A stretch of DNA of 64,000 nt from positions 1,068,735-1,132,734 of the forward strand of contig NZ_LMSD01000012.1 in assembly GCF_001428045.1 (NCBI RefSeq). The letters run 5' to 3'. This document shows, one piece after another, positions 33,433-42,607 of the stretch. The notes beneath the pieces are model-generated. The model saw only the letters and a program-made list of their open reading frames with translations, ran no database searches and was not told the origin of the DNA. Made by a program: the position numbers and the translations under genes. The stretch is from Paenibacillus sp. Soil750 (GTDB lineage: Bacteria > Bacillota > Bacilli > Paenibacillales > NBRC-103111). Every line of letters starts with the position of its first letter. The stretch's first letter is position 1.

Positions 33433-34143
33433 CTACTTGCGCTGAGCTTCAAAACCGTCGACTAACACCTTAAGCCCGAACAAAAACTCTTCATCCCAAT
33501 TGACTGCCGTCGTATAGGGCAATAGCCGAACAAAATGGGGATATAGTTCGGCGGAGAGCGATTGCATACGTGTTGCTGGGGTCTCTTCGATTTTATCTGA
33601 AGGCTCGACGGGTGCCGCGATTGCCATTAAGCGATTTTCTTCATCGACGAAACTATAGATGAAATTCTTAACCATGCTGGCGAACCATGGAATGTGCGGA
33701 TCGCTGAAGCCCGATTTGGCGAATAATCGGTATAGAAACTCGATATGCGCCAGCCGCTGGGGGCTCCCAGCCATCGTTGCGCTCATGATGGATATCGCAT
33801 CTCGATAACGATGCAGCACGAGTCGGAAATGAAGCGCCCACTCGCGAAGCTGCTCCTGCCAATCGAGGCTTTCATCTGGAAAGCTCACATCAGAACTAAT
33901 TTGCTCAGCGAGAAGATGCATTAATTGCTCTTTGTCTTTGACATGATAATACAGAGAAGCTGCCTTAACACCGAGAGAATCTGCAATTTTACGCATGCTG
34001 ATCGATCCTAACCCCTCATCGCGCAACAGTGTTAGGACAGCTTGAATAATACGTTCACGATCTAGTGGGGTATGTACATCGGATGCCCCTTGTCCTTCAT
34101 CGGCCCCCTCCGTTTGTAGGGGATGAATTCGTCTACGCGCCAT
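33433..34143 (-). CDS. TetR-family regulator (tetracycline-repressor C-terminal type)
   Basis: 236 residues from the ATG at 34143, preceded by TTGGAGG; the frame extends to 34185 without an RBS. The helix-turn-helix reads LDRERIIQAVLTLLRDEGLGSISMRKIADSLGVKAASLYYHVKDKEQLMHLL, the form found in TetR with its C-terminal ligand domain. It is divergent from an uncharacterised gene at 34251, and the shared gap holds two similar 11-base sites. Confidence 0.9.
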   Translation of the reverse strand: MARRRIHPLQTEGADEGQGASDVHTPLDRERIIQAVLTLLRDEGLGSISMRKIADSLGVKAASLYYHVKDKEQLMHLLAEQISSDVSFPDESLDWQEQLREWALHFRLVLHRYRDAISIMSATMAGSPQRLAHIEFLYRLFAKSGFSDPHIPWFASMVKNFIYSFVDEENRLMAIAAPVEPSDKIEETPATRMQSLSAELYPHFVRLLPYTTAVNWDEEFLFGLKVLVDGFEAQRK

Positions 34144-34190
34144 GTTCGACCTCCAATTTCTCTTGACAATTATACCACAATACATTAATC

Positions 34191-34223
34191 TAACATCATT
34201 AAATTATTATTCTAACACTGTTA
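34191..34223. promoter_or_regulatory. Paired operator candidates in a divergent promoter
   Basis: TAACACTGTTA (34213-34223) is a perfect 11-base palindrome around a central C, and TAACATCATTA (34191-34201) is a related imperfect copy 22 bases away, two helical turns, within a longer direct repeat TCTAACA-n3-TTAAAT. A minus-strand TATAAT lies at about 34170-34175. It would fit binding of the TetR dimer pair. Confidence 0.45.
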
Positions 34224-34250
34224 AATAAAATCCAAAAGGAGTTGTTCTTC

Positions 34251-34925
34251 ATGACCAACAACCAAATCGATCTTTTATTCCGAAAAGCAGAAAATCGGCT
34301 ATCCGATACTTGGAAATCGGTATACGAGAATAAACAAACTGAACTCATTTCAATGTTCAACGAGTATGGCGATCGTGCGTACAGTGTCTGGATTCAAGAC
34401 TTCATGGCACACGTTGTTGAACCTTTCCAGCAAGAAGGGTACCAGATTAAAGCTGGTTTTAATCGTCACAATTCGATCGAGAATTGGGGTCCTCCCGAAG
34501 AGCGTGAGCGCTGCGCTTGGTACCTCATTCATGATCACGTAGGCACGCCTATCGGTACATTGGTGCTTCAGATTTATCATTCGCATCGTTCCTTTTTCGT
34601 GCCGCGGGCACCACAGCTTCTTTTTTTACAAGTCACGGAAAAAATAGATATCCTATCGGCTTTATCCCAAGCCACTACACGTGTGCGATGGGATCGTAAA
34701 GAAGTACGTAATCTTTCCCAAGAACCTCACCAGATAACGCAATGGGAATACGCCACGGATGTCTCCTTGGCCGATTGTCTTGGAAAATCAGAATCCGAAC
34801 ATAGCAGCTGGTCACTGGATGAAGCGTTATCCCACTGGGGACGTTATAGTTGGGAACTTATCACTGTTGCACAAGCAGACGGGAAAATGATTGCTTATTT
34901 CAAACGTCCTATTCACTCTCCCTAA
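34251..34925 (+). CDS. Uncharacterised protein, probable TetR target
   Basis: 224 residues from the ATG at 34251 (AAAAGGAG upstream). The body is a mixed alpha/beta protein with no recognised domain (NNQIDLLFRKAENRLSDTWKS; CAWYLIHDHVGTPIGTLVLQIYHSHRS). The C-terminal 35 residues (SLDEALSHWGRYSWELITVAQADGKMIAYFKRP) look like a DUF4177-type strand-helix unit (GWELV ... FKRP). No signal peptide. Divergent from the TetR gene with candidate operators between. Confidence 0.65.
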   Translation: MTNNQIDLLFRKAENRLSDTWKSVYENKQTELISMFNEYGDRAYSVWIQDFMAHVVEPFQQEGYQIKAGFNRHNSIENWGPPEERERCAWYLIHDHVGTPIGTLVLQIYHSHRSFFVPRAPQLLFLQVTEKIDILSALSQATTRVRWDRKEVRNLSQEPHQITQWEYATDVSLADCLGKSESEHSSWSLDEALSHWGRYSWELITVAQADGKMIAYFKRPIHSP

Positions 34926-35007
34926 TTTCCGGCGCATTTGACGCGCTAATTTACGATCCATTATTATAGAGAGTGACTACCAAATAACTCATTGAGGTGA
35001 TCCTATC

Positions 35008-35421
35008 GTGGCCGTTCAATCGGATAAAATTTTCGTGAATTTACCTGTAAAAGATTTGGACAAGTCGATCGCTTTCTTTACTTCTATGGGGTTCACGTTC
35101 AACCCCCAATTTACGGATGAAAATGCAACCTGCATGGTGATCAGTGAACACATCTATGTCATGCTATTGGTCGAGAAATATTTCCAAACGTTTACGAAAA
35201 AACAAATATCCGATGCTACGAAAACGACAGAAGTACTCGTTGCTTTAAGCTTCTCTAGTCGTGAAGAAGTCAACGAACTCATCGAAAAGGCTGTAGCGGC
35301 TGGAGGTACGCTTTATAGTGACCCTAACGATCTCGGTTTCATGTATCAGCACAGCTTCCAAGATCTTGACGGCCATCAATGGGAATTATTTTGGATGGAT
35401 CCAAACGCTGCGAATCAATAA
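35008..35421 (+). CDS. VOC / glyoxalase-bleomycin resistance family protein
   Basis: 137 residues from the GTG at 35008 (GAGGTGATC upstream). Two beta-alpha-beta-beta-beta units of the VOC fold: KIFVNLPVKDLDKSIAFFTSMGFTFNPQF and EVLVALSFSSREEVNELIEKAVAAGGTLYSDPNDLGFMYQHSFQDLDGHQWELFWMDP. The group resembles YycE-like predicted lactoylglutathione lyases. The metal site is not assignable with certainty. A single gene. Confidence 0.87.
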   Translation: MAVQSDKIFVNLPVKDLDKSIAFFTSMGFTFNPQFTDENATCMVISEHIYVMLLVEKYFQTFTKKQISDATKTTEVLVALSFSSREEVNELIEKAVAAGGTLYSDPNDLGFMYQHSFQDLDGHQWELFWMDPNAANQ

Positions 35422-35466
35422 GCATACAGTAGGTGGTGGGAGAATCTCACACCTCTTTTTTTTGCC

Positions 35467-35560
35467 TATTTGTCTTCTGTCTTCTGTCTTCTGCCTATTG
35501 CCTATTGCCTATTGCTTTCTACTATCTGTCTATCAGCCTATCTGCCCATTCCCCTATCGC
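35467..35560 (+). repeat. Degenerate heptamer tandem repeat
   Basis: Three or more TCTTCTG units followed by three CCTATTG units, then CTATCTG/TCTATCA/GCCTATC-type variants, all with a 7-base period, in a C/T-only strand of about 90 bases. The whole gap from 35422 to 35719 has no credible gene; a promoter for the kinase gene probably lies at its right end. Confidence 0.75.
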
Positions 35561-35719
35561 CCTCCAATCGCCTAACATTGACCATGCATATTCTTTGTTT
35601 TATACGGCATATTCTTTGAAATACTACGCTTCCTCCTACTCTCTCTAGCAGGATAAGAGTCATCGTTGTATGATAGAAGAGATTACTAATCCTAGAAGAT
35701 GAGGTTAATGGTGACATCC

Positions 35720-37510
35720 ATGATGAAACTTCGCAGTCCAATCAAGACTTTGCGTGGAAAGATTCTGATCTCTTTGTTTTTCCTGATTATCCTTCCAGTT
35801 GTGACCATTCTATACCGGTTCTATAAGTCTTCTGAAGATATTGTACAAATTCAGCTCAACCAATCCAATCAAGCCGCCGTATCCCAGAAAGCCACAGCCA
35901 TGAACGAGATGGCCGTTCGCATGATCACCGCGTCTAGTCTGATTATTAATGATCCAGAGACGGAGAAATTTCTGAAAGAACCTGCGGATTGGTCCAATAA
36001 CTACCTCTCCTTCATTAAGCTCACGAGCCTGCAGAAGAAAATGTCCAATGTCAAAGATCTCCTTCTCGATAGTACTACGCAACTTGGGTTATACGACAAC
36101 AGAGGGTTTACACATACCACATGGTCTGCCGTCACACCAACGAATGTCCAATCCTTCTACAAGGAAAGCTGGTACGAACCAACGCTGCGGCGCAATGGCT
36201 TCCCTTACTGGACGGTTCCCTACTCACTTCCTTCATCCAATAATAAACAAGATCTGATCGTCATGACGAGACAAATTAATGGCGAATATACAAGTAACTA
36301 TGGTGTGTTTTTTATCAGCGTACCGATCCCAGTTTTCTTCTATCCGAACGCCGAGATCCAGCAGCAACAAGCTTCAGGCATAACCTCTGTCCTCGTCGAT
36401 GAAGACCAGAATCTCTTAATCGGTGATCGTGCGGCTGCAGATTTGTTGGCGAATCATGCCCTTCAGAACGTTCGTACCAATGTAAATGGCATTCAAGAAG
36501 TGAAAATCAAAGACCATCTCTATTTTATGAATGACGCTTATGTACCACAGCTAGGTTGGCGGCTAGTCCAATTCATGAATCAGAAGGATTTTGCCACACA
36601 GCTTAGTCGGGAAAAAGACAAATCCATCACCTGGGTTGTCGCCTGGTTCCTTCTATTTGCCATCGCCTTCATCATACTCATGCTTCGTGTAACGAGTCCT
36701 TTCAAACAATTGGCCAAATCCATGACCAAGGTGGGTAAGGGGGAATTTAATACGCTGGTTACGATAAAAGGGGAAGACGAGATCGCCCTGCTTGGCAATA
36801 ACTTCAATCGTATGGTGCTGCATCTGCAAGATCTCATATCCGACTTATATGATGAGCAGCGGCGCAAGCAGAAAGCCCAGTTCCAAGCGCTTCAAGCGCA
36901 AATTAATCCGCATTTTCTACTCAATACACTCAATTCAATCAAATGGATGGCGCTGCTTTCTGGCGCTGATCATATCAGTGAAATGATTACTAAACTGGGT
37001 AAACTGCTAAATTTCACCATGCGGAATGAACAAGAATTTGTCACCTTGCAAGAAGAACTGGACTATTTACAAGTGTACTTATCTCTCCAAGAAATTCGAT
37101 ATCATGATCAAATCACATTTACTTCTCACATTCCGGAAGCGCTGCTTGATTGCGAAGTGTTAAAATTCACGCTGCAGCCTGCCGTGGAGAACAGCATTAT
37201 TCATGGCAATCGGTTCCCGCTTCTTATCGAGCTTCAAGCTGAAGAAGTTAATGGGAATCTGCATATTGTGATGCAGGATAACGGCGTAGGTATGAGTATG
37301 GAGATGATTGAGCAAGTCGAGTCATCCCTGAATCAGCCACACGCAAAGTTCAGCGGCATCGGAATACGCAATGTAAATGAACGAATCAAGCTCCACTTTG
37401 GCATGCAGTACGGTATGCAAATTTCAAGTGTGGAGGGCGAAGGCGTCCGACTACTACTGGTGCTGCCTTTGAAAAGGAGGAATACAGATGCTGAGAATTC
37501 TGATCGTTGA
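35720..37510 (+). CDS. YesM-type sensor histidine kinase
   Basis: 596 residues from the ATG at 35720; an ATG at 35699 is in frame with a weaker context. Two membrane helices (ILISLFFLIILPVVTILY near 20; TWVVAWFLLFAIAFIILML near 305) flank a large extracellular sensor domain of the Cache type. A HAMP segment, the phosphoacceptor motif QALQAQINPHFLLNTLNSIKWM, and an HATPase domain (LQPAVENSIIHG; DNGVGM; GIGIRNVNERI) follow. It would sense a sugar and phosphorylate the regulator encoded next, with which it overlaps by 23 bases. The target is probably the ABC transporter downstream. Confidence 0.92.
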   Translation: MMKLRSPIKTLRGKILISLFFLIILPVVTILYRFYKSSEDIVQIQLNQSNQAAVSQKATAMNEMAVRMITASSLIINDPETEKFLKEPADWSNNYLSFIKLTSLQKKMSNVKDLLLDSTTQLGLYDNRGFTHTTWSAVTPTNVQSFYKESWYEPTLRRNGFPYWTVPYSLPSSNNKQDLIVMTRQINGEYTSNYGVFFISVPIPVFFYPNAEIQQQQASGITSVLVDEDQNLLIGDRAAADLLANHALQNVRTNVNGIQEVKIKDHLYFMNDAYVPQLGWRLVQFMNQKDFATQLSREKDKSITWVVAWFLLFAIAFIILMLRVTSPFKQLAKSMTKVGKGEFNTLVTIKGEDEIALLGNNFNRMVLHLQDLISDLYDEQRRKQKAQFQALQAQINPHFLLNTLNSIKWMALLSGADHISEMITKLGKLLNFTMRNEQEFVTLQEELDYLQVYLSLQEIRYHDQITFTSHIPEALLDCEVLKFTLQPAVENSIIHGNRFPLLIELQAEEVNGNLHIVMQDNGVGMSMEMIEQVESSLNQPHAKFSGIGIRNVNERIKLHFGMQYGMQISSVEGEGVRLLLVLPLKRRNTDAENSDR

Positions 37511-39089
37511 TGATGAAATCCTTGTGCGCATTGGCTTAAAAACGATCATTCCTAGAGATAATGAAGATTTCCAGGTCATAGGCGAAGCTGCTAATGGGTT
37601 GGAAGCTTTGAAAATATTAGAATCGCAGGCTTGTGATGTCGTACTTACAGATATTCGGATGCCGGAGATGGACGGGCTTGAATTATTGAAACAGATCCGT
37701 GAACGCTGGCCGGCGATCAAATGTCTCATTTTATCCAATCATAACGACTTCAACTATGTACAACAGGCATTACGTCTAGGTGCCATTGAATATGTCACGA
37801 AATTAGAAATCAATCCCTCCGAGCTGATGGAGAAGCTAGGCGCAATCCGGGATCAATTACAACTGGAGAAGCAAGGCCAGAATGCGAGAACGCAGCTGGA
37901 GCAGAAGGTGAATCAATATAGCAACGAGGTCAAAGAAAAACGGTTGCGCGAGCTCCTCCAAGGCCATGTTTCCCGTGGGGAAATCGAACAAGTATGGCGA
38001 GAATTCCAGCTGGAACTATTCACTTCCCCCTTATCAGCGGCGGTGATCCAGATCGATTCTTATGAGGAATTGACGCAAAATAACCGTTTCCAAAGCGATC
38101 GTCTTTTGACATACACGGTGAAAAATGTCCTTAATGAGATTCTCAAGAAGTATGGCAATGGCGAGCTAGTTGAGATGGCGGTTGGAAAGTTCTGTGTCCT
38201 TACAGGCCAAATTAACGCGAACATGTTAGTCGAAATGCAGAATGCCGTACAGGTTTTCCTGAAAATTTCACTGGCTATCGGTGTGTCTCCTTCCTACGAG
38301 GATACATTTGCTCTGCATCAAGCCTATGAAAAAGCAGATCATGCTTTAAGCTACCGATTCTATTACGGGGGCTCCTGCATCGTTTACTATGATCATTTAC
38401 ATGTATCACTTCCCACGCTATCTGAGCCATGGCAGGAAGAGGAATGGATGAAACGTATCGAAGAAGGTGACGAGATCGGCTTACGTGAGAAGATTGCCGC
38501 CTGGACCGAGGAGCTTTGCCACAATAAGAATATTCCTCCTGCCTTACTGCGAGAGCAGTGGCTTGGTTTACTTCATATTTTCGCACGCTGTTTGAAGGCG
38601 GAAGGCGGCGATATTTACTCCGTTACCCTTCATGAGCAGCAATATCCGTACCATGTCATTCGCAATGCTGAAACTTTACAGGCATTATCCAACTGGTTCA
38701 TCGGATGGCTGCCCGTCTTTCTAGCGTACAAACGTGAACATGGGAAGGAGAAACTCCGACCGGAGATTCAAATGGTGATCCGTCAAATTATGGAGAAGTA
38801 TAATTTACCACTTAAGGTAGCTGATTTAGCTAATAACGTTGGTTATACAGAGAATTACTTGAGTATTTTGTTCAAAAAGGAAACGGGCAAAACGATCACC
38901 GATTATATAACGAATGTTCGGATGAAAAATGCCCGTGAGCTGCTCAAGAATCCCGATTATAAAATTTTCGAAATTTCTGAGCTTATTGGATATGCCGATC
39001 CCAACCATTTCAGCCGAAGCTTTAAGCAAATGGAGGGCATGTACCCGACTGAGTTTCGCAAGCTCATCTTTGGACATCGAACATCGTAG
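37488..39089 (+). CDS. YesN-type response regulator with AraC DNA-binding domain
   Basis: 533 residues. Receiver domain with acidic pocket Asp9-Asp10 and phosphoacceptor Asp55 (VVLTDIRMPEMDG). A long central region follows, and the C-terminal AraC helix-turn-helix pair (LKVADLANNVGYTENYLSILFKKETGKTITDYIT; IFEISELIGYADPNHFSRSFKQMEGMYPTEFR). AAGGAGG lies before the ATG, inside the end of the kinase gene. It should activate the solute-binding protein/permease genes starting 90 bases downstream. Confidence 0.92.
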   Translation: MLRILIVDDEILVRIGLKTIIPRDNEDFQVIGEAANGLEALKILESQACDVVLTDIRMPEMDGLELLKQIRERWPAIKCLILSNHNDFNYVQQALRLGAIEYVTKLEINPSELMEKLGAIRDQLQLEKQGQNARTQLEQKVNQYSNEVKEKRLRELLQGHVSRGEIEQVWREFQLELFTSPLSAAVIQIDSYEELTQNNRFQSDRLLTYTVKNVLNEILKKYGNGELVEMAVGKFCVLTGQINANMLVEMQNAVQVFLKISLAIGVSPSYEDTFALHQAYEKADHALSYRFYYGGSCIVYYDHLHVSLPTLSEPWQEEEWMKRIEEGDEIGLREKIAAWTEELCHNKNIPPALLREQWLGLLHIFARCLKAEGGDIYSVTLHEQQYPYHVIRNAETLQALSNWFIGWLPVFLAYKREHGKEKLRPEIQMVIRQIMEKYNLPLKVADLANNVGYTENYLSILFKKETGKTITDYITNVRMKNARELLKNPDYKIFEISELIGYADPNHFSRSFKQMEGMYPTEFRKLIFGHRTS

Positions 39090-39178
39090 AATAATGCTTA
39101 CTTCGTAAAGAATACTCCGTGTCTTTTTGGGAACATTTGCATTACGATTTAACTACCAAAAGAAAAGGGGATGAACAA

Positions 39179-40552
39179 ATGAAAAAAATATTAGGCATGG
39201 GAGCTTCAATTGCTCTTGCTGTAAGCGTTCTCGTAACCGGCTGCTCCAAAACACCTGAGGCATCACCTTCTGCAGCTGCGTCCGTCGCGCCTGCTGCCAC
39301 CGCAGCAGCGGCTACACCTACACCTGAAGCACAGAAACCAGTTACCCTTAAATTCTGGGGAGGCGTTCCGCCAGAAAGCGGACCACAAGATGCCGTCGAT
39401 GCGTGGAATAAAGCGAATCCAAACATTAAAGTAGAATATACGCGTTATGTCAACGACGACCCGGGCAACCTGAAGCTCGAAACAGCCCTGCTCTCTAATA
39501 CAGATGCACCTGATATTTACATGAACTACGGTGATGCCTATATGACCAAACGCCAAGCTGCTGGCATGGCAGAGCCTTTGGACGATCTTATAGCCAAATC
39601 AGGATTTGACGTTGAGGGTATTATCGGAGCGGCTAATATCAAGAAATTCGCAGACGGCAAATATTATTACCTGCCAGCAAATAAGAACTTGGGTGCTGTG
39701 CTTTTCAATATGAAAGCGCTAGATGCAGCCGGCGAGAAACTCCCAACCGCCTGGACATGGGACGATTTCAGTGCAATGGCTACCAAACTTAACAAAGGGG
39801 CTATGAAGGGTACCATGCTGGATCCAGCTTTGGGTTGGTTCGGGGATACTGTTCTACAAACAGCCAAGCCTCAAGACTGGGTAATCGCTGCAGATGGCAC
39901 ATCCAACTTTAATAGCCCAGCCATGAAGAAAGGCTTGGAAATGCAGAAGAGCTTGGAAGACAAGGGCGTCATGATGAAATATTCCGAAGCTGTAGCTGGC
40001 AAAATTACCGTGCAAAATGAACTTTTAACAAGCAAAGCTGCTATGATGGCTTCTCAAATTTACATCATCCGTTATATTAAGGACATCAAGAGCTTCCCGC
40101 ATGATTTCAAAGTTGCATTCGCTCCTTATCCGCAATTTACGGCAGGCAGCAACATTAATCCAGGTGGCGGTATGGGCGACTATATGTCCATTAATAAAAA
40201 CAGTAAAAACAAAGAAGCATCCATGAAATTCATCTCTTGGTATTTACAAGAAGGTAATATGTCCATGGTACCAGGCGGCCGTATTCCAACGAATAAAAAA
40301 GCAGATGCTGGCAAAATCGCCTCTATCCTCATTGGTGATGCGAAGGATCTGATTGACGAAGCCTCCTTGAAAGCACTGCTAGCTGGCAATTACACATTCC
40401 CAACGTCCTACAATGTACCTGTTCCAACTGAACTAAGAGCTATCTTTAAAGATGAGATGGAGAAATATCTGCTTGGCGCTCAACCGCTTGATAAGGCTTT
40501 GGATACAATGAAAACGCGTGCGGATACAACGATCAAAGGCGCCAAAAAGTAA
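39179..40552 (+). CDS. Family 1 extracellular sugar-binding lipoprotein
   Basis: 457 residues from the ATG at 39179 (AAAAGGGGATG upstream). Lipoprotein signal MKKILGMGASIALAVSVLVTGC with the lipid Cys at 22, then an Ala/Pro/Thr linker and a bilobed solute-binding domain (VTLKFWGGVPPESGPQDAVDAWNKANPNIKVEY; DAPDIYMNYGDAYM; GRIPTNKKA). Family 1 proteins carry oligosaccharides or monosaccharide derivatives to ABC permeases. The permeases follow after an internal hairpin; no ATPase gene is present, so a shared MsmX-type ATPase is likely. Confidence 0.92.
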   Translation: MKKILGMGASIALAVSVLVTGCSKTPEASPSAAASVAPAATAAAATPTPEAQKPVTLKFWGGVPPESGPQDAVDAWNKANPNIKVEYTRYVNDDPGNLKLETALLSNTDAPDIYMNYGDAYMTKRQAAGMAEPLDDLIAKSGFDVEGIIGAANIKKFADGKYYYLPANKNLGAVLFNMKALDAAGEKLPTAWTWDDFSAMATKLNKGAMKGTMLDPALGWFGDTVLQTAKPQDWVIAADGTSNFNSPAMKKGLEMQKSLEDKGVMMKYSEAVAGKITVQNELLTSKAAMMASQIYIIRYIKDIKSFPHDFKVAFAPYPQFTAGSNINPGGGMGDYMSINKNSKNKEASMKFISWYLQEGNMSMVPGGRIPTNKKADAGKIASILIGDAKDLIDEASLKALLAGNYTFPTSYNVPVPTELRAIFKDEMEKYLLGAQPLDKALDTMKTRADTTIKGAKK

Positions 40553-40577
40553 GGCAAATTCATTTTCAGTGACTTGG

Positions 40578-40610
40578 AAACCTCTGGCAGATTCTTGCTG
40601 GAGGTTTTTT
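40578..40610 (+). terminator. Attenuating terminator between binding protein and permease genes
   Basis: AACCTC-TGG-CAG / CTG-GAGGTT followed by T6 in the 157-base gap. Placed inside the operon, it probably lowers permease expression relative to the binding protein. Confidence 0.65.
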
Positions 40611-40709
40611 CAATGAAACTACAGAAAAGATCACGTTCACGCTATGGGAATTCGTTCATTCGCTTGGTAAAGTTACGTTAACACATGAATTCGAAAGGGT
40701 GGCTTACGA

Positions 40710-41615
40710 ATGAAACGACATTTCTGGCATAACGCCAAATTCAGGGAAAACCTTGCAGGCTACCTGTTCATTTTGCCCAACTTCTCAGGGTACCTTATCT
40801 TTATATTACTGCCGATCTTATTCAGTTTGTACCTCGTATTCGTGGATTGGGAATATCTCAAAGGGTTTGCGGGGATCGAATGGGTTGGCTTTGATAATTT
40901 CAAAGCGTTGGGCAGTGATCCGAAATTCGTCAAAGCGCTCAAAAATAATATGGTCTTTACACTAGTCAGCGTTCCAGGCTCTATCATTATAGGACTCCTG
41001 TTTGCTGTCGTACTGAACAAGTATGTGTTTTTCAAGCAAACACTGCGAACGCTGATCTTCCTGCCTTATGTCAGCTCGCTCGTCGCTGTATCCGTCATTT
41101 GGAGCATTATGTACCGTGCGTCCGATGGTCCGATCAACCAGTTGCTCAAGTCCGTTGGCATTGATCATCCACCAGGCTGGTTGTCGAGCCCAAATTCTGC
41201 TCTGTTCGCGATAATCATTATGCAGGTGTGGGTAACGATTGGTTACTCGATGGTCATTTACTTGGCCGGATTGCAAGGGATTTCCAAGGATTTGTACGAG
41301 GCTTCCGATATTGATGGGGCTTCGAAAATTCGTCAGTTTTTCCAAATTACTATTCCTATGCTCACGCCAACCACTTTTCTCGTTGCCATTACACTCATTA
41401 TCGGTTCCTTCCAGATATTCGGACCCGTCAATATTATGACACAGGGTGGTCCTATTGATTCGACGATGGTGTTATCCTATCACATTTACTTACTTGCTTT
41501 CCGATTCTACAAAATGGGCTATGCAGCTACCGTCTCTTGGGTGCTATTTGCCATCATCTTCGTCGTCACGATTATTCAATGGCAGAGCCAGAAACGTTGG
41601 CAGCAACACTTCTAA
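40710..41615 (+). CDS. ABC sugar permease (MalF/UgpA type)
   Basis: 301 residues, six membrane helices. N-terminal LAGYLFILPNFSGYLIFILLPILFSLYLVF, and the EAA loop YEASDIDGASKIRQFFQITIPML, which couples to the ATPase. GAAAGGGTGG precedes the ATG. Forms a heterodimer with the following permease. First of the pair after the binding protein. Confidence 0.93.
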   Translation: MKRHFWHNAKFRENLAGYLFILPNFSGYLIFILLPILFSLYLVFVDWEYLKGFAGIEWVGFDNFKALGSDPKFVKALKNNMVFTLVSVPGSIIIGLLFAVVLNKYVFFKQTLRTLIFLPYVSSLVAVSVIWSIMYRASDGPINQLLKSVGIDHPPGWLSSPNSALFAIIIMQVWVTIGYSMVIYLAGLQGISKDLYEASDIDGASKIRQFFQITIPMLTPTTFLVAITLIIGSFQIFGPVNIMTQGGPIDSTMVLSYHIYLLAFRFYKMGYAATVSWVLFAIIFVVTIIQWQSQKRWQQHF

Positions 41616-41634
41616 TAGTAAAGGAGCAACCCCT

Positions 41635-42516
41635 ATGGAAACTATCGCACCTCTTGATGCTACACGTAAAACAACCATTACCACGATCAGAAGGGGCAGC
41701 TTCTGGCTTAAGATCCTCCTTACCATCATCTTGGGAGCGATCTCCATCGTTATGATTCTGCCTTTTTTATGGATGATCTCTACCTCTTTCAAAATAAATG
41801 GCGAAGTATTCAAATATCCGATCGATTGGATTCCGAATACATGGCATTTTGAGAATTATAAGAAAGTCTGGGCCGGCACAGATCCTTTCTATTTATTCTA
41901 TTGGAATTCAATCAAAATTACGGGAATCACTGTTGCTGGTAACCTACTTACGAGTGCCATGGCTGGCTATGCTTTTGCCAAAATACGCTTCAAAGGCCGT
42001 AACTTCCTATTTCTGCTTTATTTATCAACGATGATGATTCCGGGCCAGGTTTTGCTTGTCCCTCGCTTCATCTTGTTCGATCAGCTGCAGCTGATCAATA
42101 CACACGCTTCCATTATTTTACCAGGTCTATTTACCGTATTCGGTACCTTCTTGATGCGTCAGTTCTTTATCAGCCTTCCGAATGAACTGCTGGAAGCAGG
42201 TCGTGTTGATGGATCGGGCTACTGGCGAACCTTCTGGCAAATTTGTATGCCGTTGATCAAACCTGCACTCGTCACGCTCTTAATTCTCTCTTTTACTTGG
42301 CATTGGAACGAATATGAAACCCCGCTCATTATGCTTCGCGAGAAAGCATTGTACACGATTCCTCTTGGCTTAACGAGTTATGTTGAAGAGTTTGGTACGA
42401 ATTATGTGCTCACCATGGCAGCTTCCGTTTCTGGGCTTGTTCCTCTGCTCATCGTCGTGGTTGTTTGTCAGAAATGGTTCGTAGAGGGAATTGCAAGCTC
42501 GGGATTGAAAGGCTAG
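41635..42516 (+). CDS. ABC sugar permease (MalG/UgpE type)
   Basis: 293 residues from the ATG at 41635 with AAAGGAG 9 bases upstream; the longer frame from 41446 overlaps the previous gene. N-terminal ILGAISIVMILPFLWMISTSFK, and the EAA loop LLEAGRVDGSGYWRTFWQICMPLIKP, typical of the MalG partner. It lies 19 bases after the first permease. The operon ends with a terminator. Confidence 0.93.
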   Translation: METIAPLDATRKTTITTIRRGSFWLKILLTIILGAISIVMILPFLWMISTSFKINGEVFKYPIDWIPNTWHFENYKKVWAGTDPFYLFYWNSIKITGITVAGNLLTSAMAGYAFAKIRFKGRNFLFLLYLSTMMIPGQVLLVPRFILFDQLQLINTHASIILPGLFTVFGTFLMRQFFISLPNELLEAGRVDGSGYWRTFWQICMPLIKPALVTLLILSFTWHWNEYETPLIMLREKALYTIPLGLTSYVEEFGTNYVLTMAASVSGLVPLLIVVVVCQKWFVEGIASSGLKG

Positions 42517-42559
42517 CCTCACAAAAAGGAATGAATTAAAACTTTCATTCAAATATGAA

Positions 42560-42607
42560 AAGGCTATTTCTTGTAGAAATTCTACATGAAATAGCCTTGT
42601 TTTTTTA
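42560..42607. terminator. Terminator shared by the permease operon and oxalate-decarboxylase-like gene
   Basis: AAGGCTATTTC / GAAATAGCCTT with an inner TAGAA/TTCTA stem, followed by T7 on the plus strand. Confidence 0.85.

Noticed and set aside
35433..35648. 71-codon frame of repeated CLL/AYC-type residues
   Set aside because: It is the translation of the heptamer repeat array.
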